From Siphonodentalium dalli (lineage: Eukaryota > Mollusca > Scaphopoda > Gadilida > Siphonodentaliidae): 64,000 nucleotides of DNA. Numbering within the stretch: position 1 is the first letter of the stretch; the number at the start of each line of letters is the position of its first letter. The stretch lies in contig CP136064.1 of NCBI GenBank assembly GCA_032622095.1, forward strand, positions 263,043,863 through 263,107,862, written 5' to 3'. Positions 51,774 through 61,920 of this stretch are shown here, one piece after another. The notes below the pieces were generated by a model. The model had not been told where the DNA came from, ran no database searches, and saw only the letters and a list, made by a program, of their open reading frames with translations. The position numbers and the translations under genes were made by a program.

Positions 51774-52421
51774 CTACAACCCACTTGTGAATGATGAAGG
51801 GGTTATGATATGGTTTAACATAAACATAACATGGATGAAGGTGAAAACAAAATGATGATCTAGACATATTATTATTATTTTTTCTTTGCTTTCGTTTTCT
51901 TCCTTTGTTGAAGTTCTGTTTGCTGCTGGTGTTGTTGTTGTTGATGGAGCTACACTCTGTGCTGTCTCGTTTGGTGCATCTACCTCTTCTTGCGGTTGCA
52001 CTTGTCCATGTCGAGCCAGACATTCACGCGCACTTATCATGATAGCTTCGATGTCGGTGGTGGAATAGGTGGAGCTGGTGCTGTTGTTGTTGTTGTTGCT
52101 GTTGTTGCTGGTGGTGGAGATGGGGGACACCGGGATGAGATGGAATTCCGGTGTCCGAGGTGGTAAACTGTCCAACTCCACATCGAAGCTGGCGGCAGGA
52201 ACATTGGGTGTGGTGTCCGCGTCCCTTCCTCCGCTCGCCTCGATGACGACAGCAGGGAACTCCGGCAGATCCACGGAGTCCCTGCTAGCTGGTGCAATGT
52301 CGTCTGTCTCCATGCAGGTCGGGTCGTCTGGGCGTCTCTCAGACAACTCTGACCTACCGGCTGTGACACTAGACGTCGGCTGAACCACACGGGGAGGGGT
52401 GACCGGCAGATCCACAGTCAA
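51774..52421 (-). CDS. Hypothetical ORF of 215 codons, low complexity
   Basis: A minus-strand ORF starting at 52421 ('MTVDLPVTPPRVVQP') and rich in Ser, Thr, Pro, Asp and Glu, with an Asn/Ser run in its middle ('NNSNNNNNST') and a hydrophobic tail. Its GC content is clearly above the surrounding intron and it lies antisense to the lectin gene. No conserved domain was recognised. It may be a gag-like or accessory ORF of a mobile element, an exon of a nested gene, or chance. Downstream of its stop lie 'gggggttttggggg' and the palindrome 'ggggcgtagcccc', which hint at a mobile-element end. Confidence 0.3.
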   Translation of the reverse strand: MTVDLPVTPPRVVQPTSSVTAGRSELSERRPDDPTCMETDDIAPASRDSVDLPEFPAVVIEASGGRDADTTPNVPAASFDVELDSLPPRTPEFHLIPVSPISTTSNNSNNNNNSTSSTYSTTDIEAIMISARECLARHGQVQPQEEVDAPNETAQSVAPSTTTTPAANRTSTKEENESKEKIIIICLDHHFVFTFIHVMFMLNHIITPSSFTSGL

Positions 52422-53310
52422 CCCAAATGGGTAACCCTCTTCCTATAGGCCTATATAACCAGCCTTCGTTAACTGGACACACTCGACTCAAACTGGGCGG
52501 AACAATTAACAGTTTATGGTTATATAATATCAGGGACGCGGAGACAGCACTTATTTCGTTGTATTGTTGTCATCCGTGGTTGTTGCTTAATTAGAATTTG
52601 CGACGCTTAATGACCAAGCCCCTGTTTATGTAGTTCATTTGGTCGGAACAAGTGTATGCTACGTTGAGATAAGTGTTAAAAAACACTTGAAAACAGAGCA
52701 AAACAAGGACACAAATATGTGCTATCAACGTTCCCATCGAATATGACAATATTACCCGCTCCCAGATTGAGAAAGTAATGTCGTTTTTTTTTTTCATGGA
52801 ATTCAGATGAGAGGAAAGGATCAACTAAAAATTCAAGATGCCACTGAAATGCATCAGCCATGCTCGAGTATAATGCTCGTTTTTGCCAAAAATAATGTCA
52901 TTTGAAATGTGTATATCATGGGTACCTGCGTTGCACTGAAGCTGAAAATATCACAATGGACGATCCGTGTACCGAGAGAAACAACGTGCGTGATGTCTGT
53001 ACTACTCGTTTCTACCTTATTTATGTCATTTACCGACTTGGTGTGAAAACGCACATATTTTGGCTCCTTCGCTATCACCCGCCCATCTGCTATCCCCGTT
53101 CCAGTTACCGGCTGGTGTACATGTATGACTGACTATCGGACTATTGAACCCTCAGACTGCTGAACCCTCGCACAATCTTACTATTGAACCATCGGACTAT
53201 CGAACCCTAGGGTTAGTGTACCCTCGGAATATTGAACCCTCGGAATTTTAAACCCTCAGACTATTGATCCCTCGGACTAACGTACTGTACCCAACTTGAT
53301 TTTTTTGTAG
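52422..53310. other. Intron sequence with short decayed repeat
   Basis: At 53130-53290 the phrase 'ttgaaccctcggactatt' recurs in variants (about ten diverged copies of 14-20 bp). No exon is supported. Confidence 0.45.
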
Positions 53311-53434
53311 GTCACATCTGCATTTGTTGGTTTGAATGACATCGCAGTTGAGGGTCGCCTTGAGTGGTCTGATGGGACGCTGTGGGATTCTTCTATAATT
53401 GATGGTTTATCCCTGTCTGATTATCCCGATAAAG
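53311..53434 (+). CDS. CTLD exon (middle part), CTLD3
   Basis: Encodes 'VTSAFVGLNDIAVEGRLEWS' then 'DGTLWDSS' and 'LSDYPDK'. This is the most canonical CTLD signature in the window (fvGLnD....g...WsDGt). The acceptor 'gatttttttgtag' is strong and phase 0, matching the donor at 47479; the donor 'gataaag|gtacat' is phase 1, matching the next exon. 124 bp. A palindromic MITE begins about 10 bp into the following intron. Confidence 0.9.
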
Positions 53435-53443
53435 GTACATACA

Positions 53444-53862
53444 TAGGTCGCCTCCCATATATAAGAGAAAGCATTGGCCTAACAATTTTTTTATAAATGT
53501 TTCATTGCTTACATTCTTTAACAATTTTTATCATTTTATTATTTTTTCTAACAATTTTTATAACTTTTTCTTACATTTAATAACAATTTTTATCATTTTT
53601 TTCTTATATTATTTAACAATTTTTATGCTTCTTTGTCATATTTCTTACATTCTTTATAAATTTTTATCATTTTTTCTTACATTCTTTGACAATTTTTTAT
53701 CATTTGTTATCATATTTCTTACATTCTTTGACAATTTTTTTCATTTTTTCTTACATTTTTTAACAATTATAAAAAATAATATATAATTTGTTAGGCCAAT
53801 GCATTCTCTTATATTTGCTAGGCGACCTCGCATATATAAGAGAATGCATTTGGCACAGGGTT
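53444..53862. mobile_element. MITE with truncated left palindrome, next to a splice donor
   Basis: The left end is only the right half of the palindromic module ('ataggtcgcctcccatatat' to 'gcattggcc'). The right end carries a fuller but decayed module at about 53791-53860 ending 'ggcacaggg'. Between them is AT-rich sequence built from repeats of 'ttcttacattctttaacaat'. The left terminal repeat is missing, so the element is broken. Confidence 0.7.
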
Positions 53863-54282
53863 TTCTCAAACTTGTAATTTGTGATTTCTACGGTAAACAC
53901 AGCATCTCATAGCGACAATCAATATCATAGAGCGCAAACAATAATTTGTAATTATTAAAACAGATGTTTTTTTCGTTCTGCATAAATAATTAGCTACCGC
54001 GTATATGGACAACATTTGCCAGTGCCGTAAACCGCACAGAAAGTATAACCACCATTGAAAGGGTTCCAAACTTCTTTTCACAAGCATAAATCTTTTATCC
54101 GAATAATTGTTTTCGAAAATAAAACACGGAATAGAAATTAATTCCGACACATCGTCAGTCATTTAGGATAAACCTCGTCATTATCCATACGTATAGCTTT
54201 GCCTAAGTCTGTTATTAAGAGGTCTAAGGTCAAGGTGTCCAGAATGATCGTCTATCTTCGTATGGGCGAGCATAAATTTACG
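53863..54282. other. Intron sequence, nothing recognised
   Basis: No supported feature. Confidence 0.35.
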
Positions 54283-55017
54283 AGTTTTACCGAACAACCC
54301 AGTTCTGATTAAAATCACACTCAAACTCTCAGCGTTAACCGAGTCTGATGAAATTAGGCGGGGTTTCTATTACTACCAGCAGGTATTACGTCAGCTCCAG
54401 ACAATCGCAACATCTATGAGTAAAGCGATGCACCCAATCATGCGATAGTCACATGGAATACCCAAGGCAATGGGAACTCCTTCAGCGAGAGCGATTCCAG
54501 TAAATCCCGCCCCATTGTTGCTAAAAAAAATAGCGTAAGGACTTTCCCGCCCCATCATGGCTAATTTCACACAGTGTTTACCTTATTCAGAGTTGACGAC
54601 AACCAAATAAACACTGAAAAGCGTATATGTAAAGAGTCCAGAATTGACCAATATTACCTAACATGTCCAATATAATTGAATATTATCAAGAATTGAATTT
54701 CCGGCATATGGTGTTGATTTCGAAGTGAAACAAAGAAAATATTATTTTGTAAAGATTCATAAACAATAAAACGCGATTGATCGCAGTTAAAATTATGTCA
54801 CAAGACGCAGAATAATTCTGAGAAAACGAAATTGGTTCGAGGAAACGAAACCGAAAGTACATTATGTCAATTAAAGCTATTTTTAAAGAAAAGTGCAGGA
54901 GTTGCATGTGGACTGTATTTATAGCGACGACACTGCGACAAATGGCGGATTTCGTCAGACTCAGTACGCAGAGCGTTTGAGTGTGATTTCAATCAGAACT
55001 GTGAACAACCGAACAAA
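54283..55017. mobile_element. Inverted-repeat element with ~75-bp arms
   Basis: The left arm 'accgaacaacccagttctga' with 'aatcacactcaaac' mirrors the right arm 'gtttgagtgtgatttcaatc' with 'agaactgtgaacaaccgaac'. The interior, about 570 bp, is unrelated and has no ORF of note. Confidence 0.7.
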
Positions 55018-55248
55018 AGGTTGTGACGATATATAGAGTTACTCCGCTTCTTATACATATCTAACGAGTTGACGCATTTGTTTTTTCTGGTAAACTGAAT
55101 CTCATTAATCTCATATGTCAGGAATATACCGGCATACAATTTCTTGTTCTATAAGCGAGATCACTGAGTCGCGGGCGTATACATATTTGATTCATCCAGC
55201 TCCGATCCGTGGTTTCAGAGATTCACCCAGCTCCGGCTCATGGACCAT

Positions 55249-55375
55249 GGTTTTAGTACTACAAGTCAAACTTATGGAGTATCATTTCCATATATGGAAG
55301 TTATGAATAATTCATGACTTCCATATCATGAATGCTACTCCAGAACTTTGACCTGTATCACAGTCACTAAAACCC
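55249..55375. repeat. Imperfect hairpin
   Basis: 'ggttttagtactacaagtca' mirrors 'gacctgtatcac...ctaaaacc', with inner arms 'tatggaagttatgaat' and 'attcatgacttccata'. Confidence 0.6.
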
Positions 55376-56286
55376 CGGAACGGGGCCTGGTGGCTATTAC
55401 ATCGATTTCGAACAACACTAGATTATATTACATCGATTTCGAACAACACTATATTATAGTAGTCAATATATGTGCTTGTAAAAGTGACAACTCTGCAGAA
55501 TTTGGAGTTAACAGTTCAATAGACCATTTGCATTTCATTGGTTAAATAAAACATAATTATATTTTTAAACCAGTAGTTTGTGATGGTAGGAAGCGTACGG
55601 GTGTGTTCCGGTCTCTCATGTAGCCTGAATCCATTGGGGACCATAATGGTCTTAGGACTGTTTTCTTATGCTATCCCCGATGGTTTTTGGTCACCTGTTA
55701 GTGCCGGACAACTCCTTTACAATCTCATACCCTATATAAACGCCATACTCATGCCAGGGCATTGGTCAACTGTGGTAGTGGTTATGTACCACTTGGTACA
55801 TCACATCATTCCGCAGTTGACCATTGTCCAGTAATAAATCAAATAATTTGATATTTCTATATCTTTACAATTCGTGTTAATCTGTTACTTGTTACATGTA
55901 TATTCACATATATACCATCTTATCTCAGTTCGAATGAGTTATAATGTATAAATTCGACGAGTCGGTCACTATAAAGGTTATAGTCAATTCTATCATAACT
56001 AACTTTGAAGTATCTTCCAATTAGAATGAACCAGGTATGGTCATTTAACCCTTTTTATACAGCAGCTGTTACATATAATAAATTACAGCTGTATACATTG
56101 TAATTGTCTTTTATCACATAATTTGGCCATAAAAGCAGTTTCATAGTTATCGGTAATAGACACGTTTAATATCAGCGCGTGCGATGACGTCACGGCGTTC
56201 TTCAAATAACTTGCGATCGCGCTGTAGTTTATGATTGTTGTTTTCGATGAATATTTCGCGTTGCTTCGGGTTTATTTGATCATGTG
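55376..56286. other. Intron sequence with a small hairpin
   Basis: A hairpin at about 55755-55834 ('gggcattggtcaactg' versus 'cagttgaccattgtcc'). Otherwise nothing is recognised. Confidence 0.45.
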
Positions 56287-56437
56287 ATAAAAGGTATCTC
56301 ACACTCGTCCTATTTTATACGTAATTTATCAACCTCGTCCTCTAAATTCTATTTGAGCCTCGGTAAACCTCGGCTCAAATCGAATTTAGTGAACTCGGTT
56401 GATAAATTCCGTATAAAATAGAAACTCATGTGAGATC
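56287..56437. mobile_element. Foldback hairpin element
   Basis: Arms 'ggtatctcacactcg' with 'cctattttatacg' mirror 'cgtataaaatag' with 'ctcatgtgagatcc'; the centre 'tttgagcctcgg' mirrors 'cctcggctcaaa'. Confidence 0.7.
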
Positions 56438-56449
56438 CTCTATTTATTC

Positions 56450-56650
56450 TTTTTTTGTGGGGGTGGGTGAGTTCGGGATAAATTAGCCGACGACAGAAAA
56501 ACGAACAGATAAGACAAGTGCAGTATGATTCATATTCGTTGGTAGGAAATATTCAGATAATATGTTCAACAAACGTTCGTTTGTTGAACTTATTATCTGA
56601 ACATTTCCAAAGGGAAATACTCGTCAATTAGTATATAAATAGTTAATGCA
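56450..56650. mobile_element. Family G MITE copy
   Basis: Contains the hairpin 'cagataatatgttcaac' / 'gttgaacttattatctg' and then 'aagggaaatactcgtcaatt', matching the right part of the family at 28150-28200 and 63670-63740. Confidence 0.6.
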
Positions 56651-56778
56651 CAGAAGCTACAAGCATTGCAAATATGACGTACATGCAGTCTATGCATGCC
56701 ATTTATCGTAGAGAAAAGATTAAAATTTACTACATGCGAAGCTTTCGGTCTTAGCAGTCTTTATCAGCGACCAATACC

Positions 56779-56920
56779 AATGTATTACCTATGTGTTACC
56801 TATGTGTTACCTATGTGTTGTATTACCTATGTGTTGTATTACCTATGTGTTGTATTACCTATGTGTTGTATTACCTATGTGTTGTATTACCTATGTGTTG
56901 TATTACCTATGTGTTGTTGT
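56779..56920. repeat. 16-bp minisatellite
   Basis: About nine copies of 'tattacctatgtgttg', beginning with shorter 10-bp versions ('ttacctatgtg'). Confidence 0.9.
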
Positions 56921-56938
56921 AATTGGCGATCTGGTTCT

Positions 56939-57315
56939 TTAACCCTTTACCCAACAAACCGGCCAAAACCGGCCAAATAAAGCTTCAACAGCCTAAAATA
57001 TCTTCGGTCTGTCTCAATAGAACCATACAAATATGGATATCATTGGAACCGGCTCCTTGACCACATTGTTACAGTTATGCCCTGTGCCAATGCATTCTCT
57101 TATATATGCGAGTCGAACATAGGTCGCCTCGCATATATAAGAGAATGCATTGGCCTAAAAAAAATTACCATTTTTTCTTACATTCTTTAACAATTTTATA
57201 ATTTTGAATGTGTTAAGCCAATGCATTCTCTTATATATGCGAGGCGACCTATGGTCGACTCGCATATATAAGAGAATGCATTGGCACAGGGCCGTTCTGT
57301 TGGGTAAAGGGTTAA
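56939..57315. mobile_element. MITE type B, copy 2
   Basis: Ends 'TTAACCCTTTACCCAACA' and 'TGTTGGGTAAAGGGTTAA', with two palindromic modules at 57086-57154 and 57217-57285. Nearly identical to 35289-35688, so the insertion or amplification appears recent. Confidence 0.9.
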
Positions 57316-57500
57316 CCCTCTCTATACTAAACGCTCATTGATGAGTATACTTCCCATAGGAATGTTCAGATGTCGTTTGCTGAACTTATTATAACAACAT
57401 TTCCCTTTAAAGAATAGGAATACTTCAGCACTTGTGTTATCTGTTTGTCTGGCTATCGTCTGCTTGTATTACATGAGCACCCCTCTAATTTAAATGTATA
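57316..57500. mobile_element. Family G MITE copy
   Basis: 'taaccctctctatactaa', 'cattgatgagtatac', 'ccataggaatgttcagat' and 'tgctgaacttatta', ending near 'gcacccctctaatttaaatg'. It directly abuts the type B MITE, sharing its terminal 'ttaaccc'. Confidence 0.55.
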
Positions 57501-57831
57501 TCAACATTTTTGTTCAATGGAATTTGGTACCGAGAGTATGTCGGTCGGCTCGCGGGCTCGTAGACCGCCAAATATTCCAGGTGGTGAGAAATAACATATT
57601 TCAAAAATCGATATCTGATCACTGAGCTTTGATAGGTGGGTTCCTCGAGCCTCGACTCTAATCAAATATTTGTTGCACTCGCAACCAAGGAAATATTAAT
57701 TTAGGAGCGTTAAATCAGATTATTTATCTTTAAGTAACAAACTGCTTTCTTGATCTTGCGTATGCAACTAACTGTGCATGGAGCATTAAGTGTATTCATG
57801 TAACTGTACGTGATATTCTCATTATATTTAG
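57501..57831. other. Intron sequence, nothing recognised
   Basis: No supported feature before the exon at 57832. Confidence 0.35.
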
Positions 57832-57954
57832 AACAACCACCAACTGGATCGGCGGAGAACGACTGCTACATCCTAAACAGCAATGCAACCTTCACAAATA
57901 TACAATGTTGTCTTGAACCTCCGGAGCCGGTCACTTCCTTGTTTTGTGAATACG
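57832..57954 (+). CDS. CTLD exon (C-terminal part), CTLD3
   Basis: Encodes 'QPPTGSAENDCYIL' then 'NATFTNIQCCLEPPEPVTSL' and 'FCEY', closing CTLD3 with its last Cys pair. The acceptor is 'ctcattatatttag' and the donor 'atacg|gtatgt'; 123 bp, phase 1 at both ends. The loop reads QPPT rather than EPN/QPD, and the WND position reads 'TNIQC', so calcium-dependent sugar binding is not supported. NAT is an N-glycosylation sequon. Confidence 0.85.
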
Positions 57955-58023
57955 GTATGTACGAGTTGTAGTTAACCATTCCATGACTGGAGCTTCCTGA
58001 AATTTTGCTAATTCCCTGTCCCT

Positions 58024-58095
58024 GTGCCAATGCATTCTCTTATATATGCAAGAATTTCATAGGGAGCCTCGCATATATAAGAGCTATATGGCCTA
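58024..58095. repeat. Solo palindromic module
   Basis: 'tgtgccaatgcattctctta' followed by 'tatatgcaagaatttc', 'ataggg' and 'agcctcgcatatataagag'. It is a decayed copy of the MITE palindrome without recognisable MITE ends, 70 bp after the 57954 donor. Confidence 0.7.
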
Positions 58096-58228
58096 ACAAT
58101 ATTTATATTGATCTTGTAAGCATTGTTGGTGTGAAATTTCCAACTAATGTCGGTTCAGGTATGGAATTTCCACTGTTGAAAATGTTTACCAAAGTTGGGG
58201 TGAAACACCACCCTAATCCCTAATACCC

Positions 58229-58249
58229 CTCGCTCTCTCTCTATATCTC

Positions 58250-58311
<62 letters not shown>
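58229..58311. repeat. (CT)n microsatellite
   Basis: A CT dinucleotide run of about 80 bp with few interruptions. Confidence 0.95.
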
Positions 58312-58313
<2 letters not shown>

Positions 58314-58423
58314 CACGTCCCTGAGCGGTTTATGTCTCTTAATGACTCACTAACTGAGCCACTGGGAGTATGGTACCCACATCCCACTACGTTTAATGGA
58401 CAGTGAGGGCCTATTTAGCCAAG

Positions 58424-58672
58424 CCTTGAAATAGTGTGCCTGTCATTTGCAGAATGAGGTCCCCAGAGGGTGAATTTAGTGATGCTACCCCACACAGCTG
58501 GCTAGCATCACCAAATTCACCCTCTGGGGACCTCATTCTGCTTACACCTCAGCAGAATGAGGTTCCCAGATGGTGAATTTGGTGATGCTAGCCCACTATG
58601 ATGGGTAGCATCACTAAATTCACCCTCTGGGGACCTCATTCTGCAAATGACAGACAAACTATTTCAAGACTT
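58424..58672. mobile_element. Double-hairpin foldback element
   Basis: Outer arms 'cttgaaatagt' and 'actatttcaag' with 'tgtcatttgcagaatgaggt' and its complement. Two successive hairpins are each built from 'cagaatgaggtccccagagg' and 'tgaatttagtgatgctaccc'. About 250 bp in all, arms above 90 percent matching by eye. Confidence 0.85.
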
Positions 58673-58732
58673 GTATTTAGCATGACATGCATGTTTAAAT
58701 TTACTCATATCATTTATTTTTCTCTCTTGTAG

Positions 58733-58795
58733 AACTGTCCGCTCCGTTTGTCACTGACCAAAATCTTAATGAGAACTGCTATTGGGTTGAATCAG
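58733..58795 (+). CDS. Short linker exon (21 codons)
   Basis: Encodes 'LSAPFVTDQNLNENCYWVES' between CTLD3 and the CBM14 domain. The acceptor 'ttttctctcttgtag' is strong and the donor 'atcag|gtgagt' is consensus; 63 bp, phase 1 at both ends, so it is a skippable cassette. No domain is recognised; it has a single Cys. Confidence 0.7.
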
Positions 58796-59189
58796 GTGAG
58801 TCTATTATCCCATAAACCGAATACTTGTAGATAAACAATATTATAAAGTTATTATACAATCTTGTGTGCAGTATGTATTTTTCTTGTACGAGTCCAGGTT
58901 GCGGTGAAAAGTCATATTGGACGAGACGTATAATGACATTTGTATTATCCATCAGTATGTTTATCCAAATGACGTAACCCAGTCGAGATAACTTTTATAA
59001 AAGTCATATTGGACTCGATTCGAGCCCAATATGACTTTCGGGAGTCCAAAATGACTTTTTCCCGGATCATCATGGCTTTTGTCCAATCAGAAATGGTTAA
59101 GAGATGGATAATACTATATTATGTCACATGAACACCCTATTATGTCATTAAAAAAGCCATAACATATTTCCTTATATATCACTAGTGAT
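58796..59189. other. Intron sequence with a short hairpin
   Basis: A hairpin at about 58992-59050 uses 'aaagtcatattggactcga' and 'cccaatatgacttt'. Related text ('aaaagtcatattggacgag') occurs at 58908. Confidence 0.5.
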
Positions 59190-59595
59190 TAATAAGCGTG
59201 TGCTTCCCGGAATCAATTGACATCGCGCCAACAAAATCACCATGCAGATTAATACTATTTCGAAAAGCCGCGCATGACACCAACACCAGACAATGCAAAA
59301 TAATTGCTTTGTTCATTAAAGTTAACTCCTTGTCCAACTTCGTTGCACTAACGAAAATAGACACAAAAACAATGAGGCAAATTGGAGGACTATATTTTCG
59401 GTCCCCAGCCAGAGCGCGCAATACTATCGTACACTATTGTGAAGCGTCTCAGCCAACGCTGTAAATTTATGCATTGTGCATTTAGCAGATTTTATAAAAC
59501 TCGTTTGATAAATTTTACGTCTACGACTCGTTATGAATCAAATTTATCAAACTCGTTTCATAATGTCTTATATCCCAACATAACTCGTTGGCGAT
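59190..59595. mobile_element. Dispersed repeat R, copy 2
   Basis: Homologous to 24400-24905 (shared 'cgaaaagccgcgcat', 'cttgtccaacttcgttgcac', 'tatcccaacataactcgttg'). The terminal hairpin is shorter than in copy 1. ORFs on both strands across it have no recognised domain. Confidence 0.65.
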
Positions 59596-59770
59596 CCTCT
59601 CTATGTATAATACTAAACATGCGTTAAGATCATTGACTCTAGGAAGAGATTCTCTCGTTCATAAATCAGTCCGATGACCCCATTGTCCCAAATAAGAATA
59701 GTTCTTTAAATGGAGACTGTACACTAAGTCCTGCCATTTATGGGATCATCTCCTGTTATACTCAACATAA

Positions 59771-60231
59771 TATGTGACCCGCCATATCAAATCCAGTCGC
59801 AAGTCGGGATTTTTTACCCTGTGCCAATGCATTCTCTTATATATGCGAGTCGACCATAGGTCGCCTCGCATATATAAGAGAATGCATTGGCCTAACAATT
59901 TTTTATCATTTTTTTTAAATAAATGTTTCTTACAATTTTAGGACATAAAATAAAAAACATCCATTACCCTGCAGGGAGCCCCACACATATATAAAAGCAT
60001 ATAGAAGAGTGTCGTCTGCTCATGTTTGTTTGGGATTCTGTATGGGTGAAATTATAAAATTGTTAAAGAATACAAGAAAAACATTATTAAAATTGTAAAA
60101 AATTGTTAGGCCAATGCATTCTCTTATATATGCGAGGCGACCTATGGTCGACTCTCATATATAAGAGAATGCATTGGCACAGGGTAAAAAAATCCCGACT
60201 TACGACTGGATTTGATATGGCGGGTCACATA
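59771..60231. mobile_element. MITE type C
   Basis: Ends 'TATGTGACCCGCCATATC' and its complement; the inverted arms continue through 'aaatccagtcg.aagtcggga' into the palindromic modules (59823-59891 and 60110-60178), so the arms are over 100 bp and nearly perfect. The ends differ from types A and B, while the palindromes are the same. Confidence 0.9.
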
Positions 60232-60258
60232 TATGTAACAAATGAATGAATTTGAGCC

Positions 60259-60590
60259 ATGGATGAGTACAAAATACACTCATTTATGAACGATGTAAAA
60301 CAACATGGTAATTATAATGAAAATGAGTTTATGGCTCGAGTTATAATTACCATGTGGTTTGATAAGAACAAATTGAGGGTATATAAAGAAATAATAAGTG
60401 ATTACCGATTGGATCCACATTTGGAGACAGTAAAAAATATCGAATTCAGGCGGATCAGCAATCATACTCTAGAAATTGAAAACTATGGCGCCATAAACAA
60501 CCAAAGATTCCCGTAGACGAGAGAATATGCAAACAGTGTGGATTGAAAACGGAAACAGAGGACCATTTTATACCCATACCTATATATCCT
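60259..60590 (+). pseudogene. Non-LTR retrotransposon RT C-terminal relic (frameshifted)
   Basis: The plus-strand ORF ends 'NIEFRRISNHTLEIENYG' and then 'INNQRFP' before a stop. The next frame continues 'VDERICKQCGLKTETEDHF', matching the C-terminal R.C..C....iEDe.HF motif found after the RT domain in several LINE clades. The break is a frameshift near 60514, so the copy is dead. It starts just after MITE C. Confidence 0.6.
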
Positions 60591-61540
60591 ATTAAAGTGT
60601 AGTTTTTTCTGATGATACGAAATAAGAAACACTATATATTTATCAGCCTGTTTCGTTTTAGGTATACTTCAAATTCGAACACTGCCAAGCTTCAATATAA
60701 TATATTTTAGAACAGCATAATGTTCCAAGTGTCAAGTTAAACCTTGTAGTAATCACTTGCTTGTTATTATTTTTATATTTTTTTTTGTCATGCCTCGCGG
60801 ATCACAATATGTCGATAAATATACGAAATATGTATTTCCACAGTCTATATTCTCTGAGCCGAAAAGACTGGAAATGTATCATTATTCGAACTTCCAAATT
60901 GAGTCTATGTAATTTAGAAGGAGGTATAAGATGGGTTAACAAATACACGAATTATTGATATACCGGCTTGAAGATTATTATTATTATACCGATTTATATT
61001 ATTTGGCTAAGTATTTTGGCCCAGGGACGTAGCGACATGGGGCTTTGTGTTGGTTTCTAATCCTACACACCACACTTTTGGCCATAAATTTAATAATTGG
61101 ATATTTCCTGCATGACACAACATTTATAGTTGAAATTTGAAACCAAATATAGGTTGAAATGGTTCAGATAGTTTGATAATCCAACCAGTATATAGTGTGA
61201 AATCTGTTGTTTTAGACCAAAAGTCGCATATTTTAAAACTTTCTGTAAAAATAAATTGGACTAAAATTGCCATCATTTAAGAAAATTTCCAACGTTAGGG
61301 GTGTTAGGTTGGAAATTAACAACAGTTGGAATCGTTGCACCACTAGTTGGAAAGTTTCAACCCATCGGGGGGGGGGGGTGTCAACAAATGACATTTTCCG
61401 GACTTGGACATTCGGTATTGTTCAAAGGGAGGCTCAGTTGGAAATTATATGATGAACACTCCCCCCCCCCATAATTGACACCTTCTATCCACATCCCTGT
61501 TTTGGTAGCCTATATTGACATGCTTTTTGTCAACATTCAG
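60591..61540. other. Intron sequence with G and C homopolymers
   Basis: No exon is supported. A G run at about 61368-61378 and a C run at about 61459-61470 flank a 90-bp segment; 'ggaaatttccaacgttagggg' to 'gttggaaatt' resembles the region near 49746. Confidence 0.4.
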
Positions 61541-61920
61541 GTAATCTGTGTCGAGATGAGTGCTGGGGCGAAATGAGTGGAATATTCTCTCAGTGCAATG
61601 CGACAGAATGTGACAACTACGTCGAATGTAGCGATGGCGTCACATACACGCGGACATGTCCGTGGGGAGAGATGTGGAACCCGACGTCAAGAGCGTGCGA
61701 TGTGTCATTGTCGGACTACATCTATGTCCCAACGACTGAACCGTACACTGACTCCAATGGTGAGTGCAGACCTAACGTGCCTCCCCTCGGGACGACTGAA
61801 CCGTACACTGACTCCAATAGTGAGTGCAGATCTAACGCGCCTCCCCTCGGGACGACTGAACCGTACACTGACTCCAATGGTGAGTGCAGATCTAACGTGC
61901 CTCCCCCTCGGGACGACTGA
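61541..61920 (+). CDS. Chitin-binding type 2 (peritrophin-A/CBM14) exon with C-terminal repeats
   Basis: Encodes 'NLCRDECWGEMSGIFSQC', then 'CDNYVECSDGVTYTRTC' and 'PWGEMWNPTSRACD'. The spacing C-x5-C-x9-C-x12-C is the peritrophin-A/CBM14 core. The aromatic residues (Y, W) expected for chitin contact are present. The acceptor 'ttgtcaacattcag' gives phase 1, matching the linker exon donor at 58795. After the domain come 20-residue repeats of the type TTEPYTDSNGECRSNVPPLG; in the third unit an extra C shifts the frame and translation ends at TGA 61918-61920 (...PPPRDD). Alternatively the exon ends at the phase-1 donor 'aatg|gtgagt' at 61759, leaving the repeats in an intron. Confidence 0.8.
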
